Of a DNA stretch of 64,000 nt, positions 49,201-59,005 are shown in pieces; within the stretch, counting starts at the first letter, position 1, and every line of letters starts with the position of its first letter. The notes below the pieces were generated by a model. The model was not told where the DNA came from. It did not search any database and saw nothing but the letters and a program-made list of their open reading frames with translations. This DNA is from Saccoglossus kowalevskii. Lineage: Eukaryota; Hemichordata; Enteropneusta; Harrimaniidae. The stretch lies in assembly GCF_000003605.2 (NCBI RefSeq), contig NW_003140728.1, positions 1-64,000 on the forward strand, given 5' to 3'. The position numbers and the translations under genes are program-made.

Positions 49201-51001
49201 TGACTGGTTAGTCAGTCTAATCAAAGCTAGGTCAGTCTATAGATTGCAATGGTTGGACTGCTGACTGGTTAGTCAGTCCAATCAAAGCTAGGTCAGTCTA
49301 TAGATTGCAATGGTTGGACAGCTGACTGGTTAGTCAGTCCAATCAAAGCTAGGTCAGTCTATAGGTTGCAATGGTTGGACTGCTGACTGGTTAGTCAGTC
49401 CAATCAAAGCTAGGTCAGTCTATAGGTTGCAATGGTTGGACTGCTGACTGGTTAGTCAGTCCAATCAAAGCTAGGTCAGTCTATAGATTGCAATGGTTGG
49501 ACAGCTGACTGGTTAGTCAGTCCAATCAAAGCTAGGTCAATCTATAGGTTGCAATGGTTGGACAGCTGACTGGTTAGTCAGTCTAATCAAAGCTAGGTCA
49601 GTCTATAGGTTGCAATGGTTGGACAGCTGACTGGTTAGTCAGTCCAATCAAAGCTAGGTCAGTCTATAGATTGCAATGGTTGGACGGCTGACTGGTTAGT
49701 CAGTCTAATCAAAGCTGGGTTAGTCTATAGATTGCAATAGTTGGACAGCTGACTGGTTAGTCAGTCCAATCAAAGCTAGGTCAGTCTATAGATTGCAATG
49801 GTTGGACAGCTGACTGGTTAGTCAGTCTAATCAAAGCTAGGTCAGTCTATAGGTTGCAATGGTTGGACTGCTGACTGGTTAGTCAGTCCAATCAAAGCTA
49901 GGTCAGTCTATAGGTTGCAATGGTTGGACAGCTGACTGGTTAGTCAGTCTAATCAAAGCTAGGTCAGTCTATAGATTGCAATGGTTGGACAGCTGACTGG
50001 TTAGTCAGTCCAATCAAAGCTAGGTCAGTCTATAGGTTGCAATGGTTGGACTGCTGACTGGTTAGTCAGTCCAATCAAAGCTAGGTCAGTCTATAGATTG
50101 CAATGGTTGGACTGCTGACTGGTTAGTCAGTTCAATCAAAGCTAGGCCAGTCTATAGATTGCAATGGTTGGACAGCTGACTGGTTAGTCAGTCTAATCAA
50201 AGCTAGGTCAGTCTATAGATTGCAATGGTTGGACTGCTGACTGGTTAGTCAGTCCAATCAAAGCTAGGTCAGTCTATAGGTTGCAATGGTTGGACAGCTG
50301 ACTGGTTAGTCAGTCCAATCAAAGCTAGGTCAGTCTATAGGTTGCAATGGTTGGACTGCTGACTGGTTAGTCAGTCCAATCAAAGCTAGGTCAGTCTATA
50401 GGTTGCAATGGTTGGACAGCTGACTGGTTAGTCAGTCTAATCAAAGCTAGGTCAGTCTATAGGTTGCAATGGTTGGACTGCTGACTGGTTAGTCAGTCCA
50501 ATCAAAGCTAGGTCAGTCTATAGATTGCAATGGTTGGACAGCTGACTGGTTAGTCAGTCCAATCAAAGCTAGGTCAGTCTATAGATTGCAATGGTTGGAC
50601 AGCTGACTGGTTAGTCAGTCCAATCAAAGCTAGGTCAGTCTATAGATTGCAATGGTTGGACAGCTGACTGGTTAGTCAGTCCAATCAAAGCTAGGTCAGT
50701 CTATAGGTTGCAATGGTTGGACTGCTGACTGGTTAGTCAGTCTAATCAAAGCTAGGTCAGTCTATATGTTGCAATGGTTGGACTGCTGACTGGTTAGTCA
50801 GTCTAATCAAAGCTAGGTCAGTCTATAGATTGCAATGGTTGGACTGCTGACTGGTTAGTCAGTCTAATCAAAGCTAGGTCAGTCTATAGGTTGCAATGGT
50901 TGGACAGCTGACTGGGTTAGTCAGTCCAATCAAAGCTAGTTCAGTCTATAGATTGCAATGGTTGGACAGCTGACTGGTTAGTCAGTCTAATCAAAGCTAG
51001 T

Positions 51002-51752
51002 TCAGTCTATAGATTGCAATGGTTGGACTGCTGACTGGTTAGTCAGTCCAATCAAAGCTAGTTCAGTCTATAGATTGCAATGGTTGGACTGCTGACTGGT
51101 TAGTCAGTCTAATCAAAGCTAGGTCAGTCTATAGATTGCAATAGTTGGACAGCTGACTGGTTAGTCAGTCCAATCAAAGCTAGGTCAGTCTATAGATTGC
51201 AATGGTTGGACTGCTGACTGGTTAGTCAGTCCAATCAAAGCTAGGTCAGTCTATAGATTGCAATGGTTGGACTGCTGACTGGTTAGTCAGTCCAATCAAA
51301 GCTAGGTCAGTCTATAGATTGCAATGGTTGGACAGCTGACTGGTTAGTCAGTCCAATCAAAGCTAGGTCAGTCTATAGATTGCAATGGTTGGACAGCTGA
51401 CTGGTTAGTCAGTCTAATCAAAGCTAGGTCAGTCTATAGATTGCAATGGTTGGACAGCTGACTGGTTAGTCAGTCCAATCAAAGCTAGGTTAGTCTATAG
51501 ATTGCAATGGTTGGACAGCTGACTGGTTAGTCAGTCTAATCAAAGCTAGGTCAGTCTATAGGTTGCAATGGTTGGACTGCTGACTGGTTAGTCAGTCCAA
51601 TCAAAGCTAGGTCAGTCTATAGATTGCAATGGTTGGACTGCTGACTGGTTAGTCAGTCTAATCAAAGCTAGGTCAGTCTATAGATTGCAATGGTTGGACA
51701 GCTGACTGGTTAGTCAGTCCAATCAAAGCTAGGTCAGTCTATAGATTGCAAT
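51002..51752. repeat. 751-bp segment identical to 29042-29792
   Basis: This is the partner of the 29.0 kb segment, offset exactly 360 units with no differences seen. Its continuation (about 51.48-52.19 kb) follows the unit order at about 41.9-42.7 kb, including the rare ACGGCTGACTAG unit at the end. Three places in the array thus share this block. Confidence 0.85.
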
Positions 51753-53031
51753 AGTTGGACAGCTGACTGGTTAGTCAGTCCAATCAAAGCTAGGTCAGTC
51801 TATAGGTTGCAATGGTTGGACTGCTGACTGGTTAGTCAGTCCAATCAAAGCTAGGTCAGTCTATAGATTGCAATGGTTGGACTGCTGACTGGTTAGTCAG
51901 TCTAATCAAAGCTAGGTCAGTCTATAGATTGCAATGGTTGGACTGCTGACTGGTTAGTCAGTCCAATCAAAGCTAGGTCAGTCTATAGATTGCAATGGTT
52001 GGACTGCTGACTGGTTAGTCAGTCCAATCAAAGCTAGGTCAGTCTATAGATTGCAATGGTTGGACAGCTGACTGGTTAGTCAGTCCAATCAAAGCTAGGT
52101 CAGTCTATAGGTTGCAATGGTTGGACTGCTGACTGGTTAGTCAGTCCAATCAAAGCTAGGTCAGTCTATAGATTGCAATGGTTGGACGGCTGACTAGTTA
52201 GTCAGTCCAATCAAAGCTAGGTCAGTCTATAGATTGCAATGGTTGGACTGCTGACTGGTTAGTCAGTCCAATCAAAGCTAGGTCAGTCTATAGATTGCAA
52301 TGGTTGGACTGCTGACTGGTTAGTCAGTCCAATCAAAGCTAGGTCAGTCTATAGATTGCAATGGTTGCACAGCTGAGTGGTTAGTCAGTCCAATCAAAGC
52401 TAGGTCAGTCTATAGATTGCAATGGTTGGACAGCTGACTGGTTAGTCAGTCTAATCAAAGCTAGGTCAGTCTATAGATTGCAATGGTTGGACTGCTGACT
52501 GGTTAGTCAGTCTAATCAAAGCTAGGTCAGTCTATAGATTGCAATGGTTGGACAGCTGACTGGTTAGTCAGTCCAATCAACGCTAGGTCAGTCTATAGAT
52601 TGCAATGGTTGGACAGCTGACTGGTTAGTCAGTCCAATCAAAGCTAGGTCAGTCTATAGGTTGCAATGGTTGGACTGCTGACTGGTTAGTCAGTCCAATC
52701 AAAGCTAGGTCAGTCTATAGATTGCAATGGTTGGACAGCTGACTGGTTAGTCAGTCCAATCAAAGCTAGTTCAGTCTATAGATTGCAATGGTTGGACTGC
52801 TGACTGGTTAGTCAGTCCAATCAAAGCTAGGTCAGTCTATAGATTGCAATGGTTGGAACAGCTGACTGGTTAGTCAGTCCAATCAAAGCTAGGTCAGTCT
52901 ATAGATTGCAATGGTGGGACTGCTGACTGGTAGTCAGTCCAATCAAGCTAGGTCAGTCTATAGATTGCAATGGTGGACTGCTGACTGGTTAGTCAGTCTA
53001 ATCAAAGCTAGGTCAGTCTATAGATTGCAAT

Positions 53032-53336
53032 GGTTGGACTGCTGACTGGTTAGTCAGTCTAATCAAAGCTAGGTCAGTCTATAGATTGCAATGGTTGGAC
53101 TGCTGACTGGTTAGTCAGTCTAATCAAAGCTAGGTCAGTCTATAGATTGCAATGGTTGGACTGCTGACTGGTTAGTCAGTCTAATCAAAGCTAGGTCAGT
53201 CTATAGATTGCAATGGTTGGACTGCTGACTGGTTAGTCAGTCTAATCAAAGCTAGGTCAGTCTATAGATTGCAATGGTTGGACTGCTGACTGGTTAGTCA
53301 GTCTAATCAAAGCTAGGTCAGTCTATAGATTGCAAT
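53032..53336. repeat. Run of five identical satellite units
   Basis: Five consecutive units carry ACTGCT, TCTAATC, GCTAGGTC and TATAGA without difference. The run follows immediately on a stretch with clustered small indels (about 52.85-52.98 kb). Confidence 0.7.
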
Positions 53337-54928
53337 GGTTGGACAGCTGACTGGTTAGTCAGTCCAATCAAAGCTAGGTCAGTCTATAGATTGCAATGGT
53401 TGGACAGCTGACTGGTTAGTCAGTCCAATCAAAGCTAGGTCAGTCTATAGATTGCAATGGTTGGACTGCTGACTGGTTAGTCAGTCCAATCAAAGCTAGG
53501 TCAGTCTATAGATTGCAATGGTTGGACTGCTGACTGGTTAGTCAGTCCAATCAAAGCTAGTTCAGTCTATAGATTGCAATGGTTGGACTGCTGACTGGTT
53601 AGTCAGTCCAATCAAAGCTAGTTCAGTCTATAGATTGCAATGGTTGGACTGCTGACTGGTTAGTCAGTCTAATCAAAGCTAGGTCAGTCTATAGATTGCA
53701 ATGGTTGGACTGCTGACTGGTTAGTCAGTCCAATCAAAGCTAGGTCAGTCTATAGATTGCAATGGTTGGACAGCTGACTGGTTAGTCAGTCTAATCAAAG
53801 CTAGGTCAGTCTATAGATTGCAATGGTTGGACTGCTGACTGGTTAGTCAGTCTAATCAAAGCTAGGTCAGTCTATAGATTGCAATGGTTGGACAGCTGAC
53901 TGGTTAGTCAGTCCAATCAAAGCTGGGTTAGTCTATAGATTGCAATGGTTGGACAGCTGACTGGTTAGTCAGTCCAATCAAAGCTAGGTCAGTCTATAGA
54001 TTGCAATGGTTGGACTGCTGACTGGTTAGTCAGTCTAATCAAAGCTAGGCCAGTCTATAGATTGCAATGGTTGGACTGCTGACTGGTTAGTCAGTCCAAT
54101 CAAAGCTAGGTCAGTCTATAGATTGCAATGGTTGGACTGCTGACTGGTTAGTCAGTCTAATCAAAGCTAGGTCAGTCTATAGATTGCAATGGTTGGACTG
54201 CTGACTGGTTAGTCAGTCCAATCAAAGCTAGGTCAGTCTATAGATTGCAATGGTTGGACTGCTGACTGGTTAGTCAGTCCAATCAAAGCTAGGTCAGTCT
54301 ATAGATTGCAATGGTTGGACTGCTGACTGGTTAGTCAGTCCAATCAAAGCTAGTTCAGTCTATAGATTGCAATGGTTGGACTGCTGACTGGTTAGTCAGT
54401 CCAATCAAAGCTAGTTCAGTCTATAGATTGCAATGGTTGGACTGCTGACTGGTTAGTCAGTCTAATCAAAGCTAGGTCAGTCTATAGATTGCAATGGTTG
54501 GACTGCTGACTGGTTAGTCAGTCCAATCAAAGCTAGGTCAGTCTATAGATTGCAATGGTTGGACAGCTGACTGGTTAGTCAGTCTAATCAAAGCTAGGTC
54601 AGTCTATAGATTGCAATGGTTGGACTGCTGACTGGTTAGTCAGTCTAATCAAAGCTAGGTCAGTCTATAGATTGCAATGGTTGGACAGCTGACTGGTTAG
54701 TCAGTCCAATCAAAGCTGGGTTAGTCTATAGATTGCAATGGTTGGACAGCTGACTGGTTAGTCAGTCCAATCAAAGCTAGGTCAGTCTATAGATTGCAAT
54801 GGTTGGACTGCTGACTGGTTAGTCAGTCTAATCAAAGCTGGGTTAGTCTATAGATTGCAATGGTTGGACAGCTGACTGGTTAGTCAGTCCAATCAAAGCT
54901 AGGTCAGTCTATAGATTGCAATGGTTGG

Positions 54929-54934
54929 ACTGCT
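54929..54934. repeat. Target-site duplication, left, copy 2 (ACTGCT)
   Basis: ACTGCT precedes the second transposon copy and recurs at 56694-56699, at the same unit position as in copy 1. Confidence 0.88.
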
Positions 54935-54951
54935 CAGGGGTTGCATTAGTG
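54935..54951 (+). repeat. Left terminal inverted repeat, copy 2
   Basis: Identical to the left terminus of copy 1 (CAGGGGTTGCATTAGTG) and the partner of 56677-56693. Confidence 0.82.
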
Positions 54952-56676
54952 TTCGATAATGTGGAGTCCCTGGGACCCACCCCTTATAAAATGTGTGGGT
55001 CCCTTAAACATATGTGGGGTCCCTGCCGCTACCGCACTTTATTTTTCTAAAATAGTTTTTTGCACGAACTATTACACAATAAACATAAACAGGCATTAAT
55101 CACATTTATATTGTACTTTATTTACATGTTCATTCCACCCTTTACATGTCAGCAATCTGCATTATTTACATGGTTTTTACTGTTATTAAAATGTAATGCT
55201 GCTTGTAAAAATTTTAAATGATTACTGGGTTTACCTTCAAGTTCTTCATAAGCCAAGATAAATGAGCTGGTGTCAGACTTAACTTAGACTTAATACGATT
55301 CTGACAAGAAAAGGCATGGCAACATGGAACCTGCCGGGGAGGCGATCTTGCAAATAACGAATCGATCCATGGCTTCTAGAAAAGTGATTTGTTTTTCTCC
55401 CATAGTCACTTGTGTTATATAATTAAATAGTTCATTGTTTCGATTAATATTGTCCCCAGAAAACAATACACCCAAAATTTGTACATACTAGTACTAGTAC
55501 CAGATTCTGCAGTAAATTCGCCTCTGGGCAGTTTGGGTTTTTAAAAAAAATAAAATGGGACCAAGAAATCGGCGATTTTTCAGCAGATTTTATTTAATAT
55601 TTGTTATTTAAATATTTTGGCGTCATTTTTCGGACATTTCAATCTTTCCTGACGCCTAAAATAGAGTTTAAGTTTTTATTCAAGAGTATGTTTTTTGTGA
55701 CTAGCGTGAGTGCGCAAACTTCGTTTCGGTTCGAGTTGTTGTCACTGTAAACGATGTTAAATTAGTCTTCAAATGCTCAGTTTATCTTTTGAAAACAACT
55801 ATTTTTTGATTTGAAAAAAAAATCATGCCGCTTTCCCGTAAAAATCCCAGCCAAATGATCGTACTACAACATCGGCAAATCTCTTCCGCGTTGCGTTCAA
55901 TAACATTAACATATTTAAATGAGCTATGGTAATTTGAACACGTTGGCGTCATCCAGCATTTTTATTGGTTAATTAGAGATTTGACCTATTAGGTCAACCA
56001 TGCAAGACAAGGAACATGGCGGATACTCTACAGCATCGAGCGTTAATTTGCGACCGGAATTATTTGCTTACGACGAAACGAAGTTGAATTTTATTTGCAT
56101 TTCATAACAATTCAAAAAATTTTTGTTTGAACGTTATTATAATCACTACTGAGTAATAATCAACAATTGTGAAACGCAGCATGACTGGATTGCGCAACCG
56201 TGATAATTTGTTGCTCGACAGTTGTGATCGTTTTTACTTTGTTTAGATATAATTTCGTTACCAATAAAATTAGGAAAAAGTGTATTTCACGTACCAGTTC
56301 GTTAAAGTGATTTTTTGGAGAAAATTACCCTGGTTGACATTGTAAGTTTTAGGCGGTTAAATTAGCAGGTCACAGTGCTTTCTACTTGTCTCAGTATTGA
56401 CTGTCTCGCCATACTTCAGACGGGACTTCACACTTTCCATTGTGAAATGTAGATGCTAATAGGTGTTTTTGAAGACAATGGCACAGTATTTTAGGTGAAT
56501 TTACAAGCTCTATGAACTTTGTATGCGGGACAATGGCATCGCAAACGCACACAATGCCTTTAGACCTATCATAATACGACCGAGACGTGTGCTCACCGGA
56601 TGCGTCCCAGGGACTCACCAGTTGAAAAATTCATGCGTCCCACAGAAAAACTATGCTTCCCGGACGCGGAATTCCG

Positions 56677-56693
56677 CGTTAACGCAATCCCTG
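56677..56693 (-). repeat. Right terminal inverted repeat, copy 2
   Basis: Identical to the right terminus of copy 1 (CAGGGATTGCGTTAACG on the minus strand). Confidence 0.82.
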
Positions 56694-56699
56694 ACTGCT
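56694..56699. repeat. Target-site duplication, right, copy 2 (ACTGCT)
   Basis: This is the second copy of ACTGCT at the right end of the element; the satellite phase resumes at once. Confidence 0.88.
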
Positions 56700-57358
56700 G
56701 ACTGGTTAGTCAGTCTAATCAAAGCTGGGTTAGTCTATAGATTGCAATGGTTGGACAGCTGACTGGTTAGTCAGTCCAATCAAAGCTGGGTTAGTCTATA
56801 GATTGCAATGGTTGGACAGCTGACTGGTTAGTCAGTCCAATCAAAGCTAGGTCAGTCTATAGATTGCAATGGTTGGACTGCTGACTGGTTAGTCAGTCCA
56901 ATCAAAGCTAGGTCAGTCTATAGATTGCAATGGTTGGACTGCTGACTGGTTAGTCAGTCTAATCAAAGCTAGGCCAGTCTATAGATTGCAATGGTTGGAC
57001 TGCTGACTGGTTAGTCAGTCCAATCAAAGCTAGGTCAGTCTATAGATTGCAATGGTTGGACTGCTGACTGGTTAGTCAGTCTAATCAAAGCTAGGTCAGT
57101 CTATAGATTGCAATGGTTGGACTGCTGACTGGTTAGTCAGTCTAATCAAAGCTAGGTCAGTCTATAGATTGCAATGGTTGGACTGCTGACTGGTTAGTCA
57201 GTCCAATCAAAGCTAGGTCAGTCTATAGATTGCAATGGTTGGACTGCTGACTGGTTAGTCAGTCTAATCAAAGCTAGGCCAGTCTATAGATTGCAATGGT
57301 TGGACTGCTGACTGGTTAGTCAGTCCAATCAAAGCTAGGTCAGTCTATAGATTGCAAT

Positions 57359-57724
57359 GGTTGGACTGCTGACTGGTTAGTCAGTCTAATCAAAGCTAGG
57401 TCAGTCTATAGATTGCAATGGTTGGACTGCTGACTGGTTAGTCAGTCTAATCAAAGCTAGGTCAGTCTATAGATTGCAATGGTTGGACTGCTGACTGGTT
57501 AGTCAGTCTAATCAAAGCTAGGTCAGTCTATAGATTGCAATGGTTGGACTGCTGACTGGTTAGTCAGTCTAATCAAAGCTAGGTCAGTCTATAGATTGCA
57601 ATGGTTGGACTGCTGACTGGTTAGTCAGTCTAATCAAAGCTAGGTCAGTCTATAGATTGCAATGGTTGGACTGCTGACTGGTTAGTCAGTCTAATCAAAG
57701 CTAGGTCAGTCTATAGATTGCAAT
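57359..57724. repeat. Run of six identical satellite units
   Basis: Six consecutive units share ACTGCT, TCTAATC, GCTAGGTC and TATAGA without difference, about 0.7 kb right of the second transposon copy. Confidence 0.72.
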
Positions 57725-58517
57725 GGTTGGACTGCTGACTGGTTAGTCAGTCCAATCAAAGCTAGTTCAGTCTATAGATTGCAATGGTTGGACTGCTGAC
57801 TGGTTAGTCAGTCCAATCAAAGCTAGGTCAGTCTATAGATTGCAATGGTTGGACAGCTGACTGGTTAGTCAGTCCAATCAAAGCTAGGTCAGTCTATAGA
57901 TTGCAATGGTTGGACTGCTGACTGGTTAGTCAGTCCAATCAAAGCTAGGTCAGTCTATAGATTGCAATGGTTGGACAGCTGACTGGTTAGTCAGTCCAAT
58001 CAAAGCTAGGTCAGTCTATAGATTGCAATGGTTGGACAGCTGACTGGTTAGTCAGTCCAATCAAAGCTAGGTCAGTCTATAGATTGCAATGGTTGGACAG
58101 CTGACTGGTTAGTCAGTCCAATCAAAGCTAGGTCAGTCTATAGATTGCAATGGTTGGACAGCTGACTGGTTAGTCAGTCTAATCAAAGCTAGGTCAGTCT
58201 ATAGATTGCAATGGTTGGACTGCTGACTGGTTAGTCAGTCTAATCAAAGCTAGGTCAGTCTATAGATTGCAATGGTTGGACAGCTGACTGGTTAGTCAGT
58301 CTAATCAAAGCTAGGTCAGTCTATAGATTGCAATGGTTGGACTGTTGACTGGTTAGTCAGTCCAATCAAAGCTAGGTTAGTCTATAGATTGCAATGGTTG
58401 GACTGCTGACTGGTTAGTCAGTCCAATCAAAGCTAGGTCAGTCTATAGATTGCAATGGTTGGACAGCTGACTGGTTAGTCAGTCTAATCAAAGCTAGGTC
58501 AGTCTATAGATTGCAAT

Positions 58518-59005
58518 GGTTGGACTGCTGACTGGTTAGTCAGTCTAATCAAAGCTAGGTCAGTCTATAGATTGCAATGGTTGGACTGCTGACTGGTTAG
58601 TCAGTCTAATCAAAGCTAGGTCAGTCTATAGATTGCAATGGTTGGACTGCTGACTGGTTAGTCAGTCTAATCAAAGCTAGGTCAGTCTATAGATTGCAAT
58701 GGTTGGACTGCTGACTGGTTAGTCAGTCTAATCAAAGCTAGGTCAGTCTATAGATTGCAATGGTTGGACTGCTGACTGGTTAGTCAGTCTAATCAAAGCT
58801 AGGTCAGTCTATAGATTGCAATGGTTGGACTGCTGACTGGTTAGTCAGTCTAATCAAAGCTAGGTCAGTCTATAGATTGCAATGGTTGGACTGCTGACTG
58901 GTTAGTCAGTCTAATCAAAGCTAGGTCAGTCTATAGATTGCAATGGTTGGACTGCTGACTGGTTAGTCAGTCTAATCAAAGCTAGGTCAGTCTATAGATT
59001 GCAAT
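58518..59005. repeat. Run of eight identical satellite units
   Basis: Eight consecutive units of the same ACTGCT, TCTAATC, GCTAGGTC, TATAGA form, the longest homogeneous run noticed in the window. This is the same unit type as the runs at 53.0 and 57.4 kb. Confidence 0.75.

Larger units (their letters stand above)
5638..54934. repeat. 61-bp satellite array, block B (main block)
   Basis: About 808 head-to-tail units of the 61-bp satellite over 49.3 kb, all in the same orientation. Units are highly alike and differ at a small set of positions. The recurring variant forms are GCTGGGTT, GCAGGGTT, GCTAGTTC and GCTAGGCC at positions 37-44, CAATAGTTGG at position 1, GGTTAGAC at position 5, ACAGCT or ACTACT at 9-10, and TATAGG or TATATA at the end. 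GCAGGGTT occurs only at about 14.0-21.8, 32.3-35.9 and 44.8-46.9 kb, so the block is a mosaic of sub-families. The canonical unit is 44% GC (27 of 61) and contains no CpG. No gene, second insertion or other interruption was seen apart from small indels. No long open frame is possible, because the 61-bp period rotates every stop through all frames. Confidence 0.98.
54935..56693. mobile_element. Non-autonomous TIR DNA transposon, copy 2
   Basis: A 1759-bp copy of the element at 3874-5637, in the same orientation and with the same ends and 6-bp duplication. Reading the two side by side I find five substitutions and five 1-bp deletions relative to copy 1. One deletion is in the A run near 55820 and the other four are packed into about 56246-56325. 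The substitutions alone amount to about 0.3%. The flanking satellite matches copy 1 exactly for 308 bp on the left and 397 bp on the right, so this is a segmental copy and not a second insertion. There is no transposase and no open frame that can be supported as a gene. Confidence 0.9.

Noticed and set aside
54935-56693. Second independent insertion into the same unit position
   Set aside because: The satellite flanks of both copies match exactly for hundreds of bases including rare variants, which needs duplication of the locus and not a second insertion.
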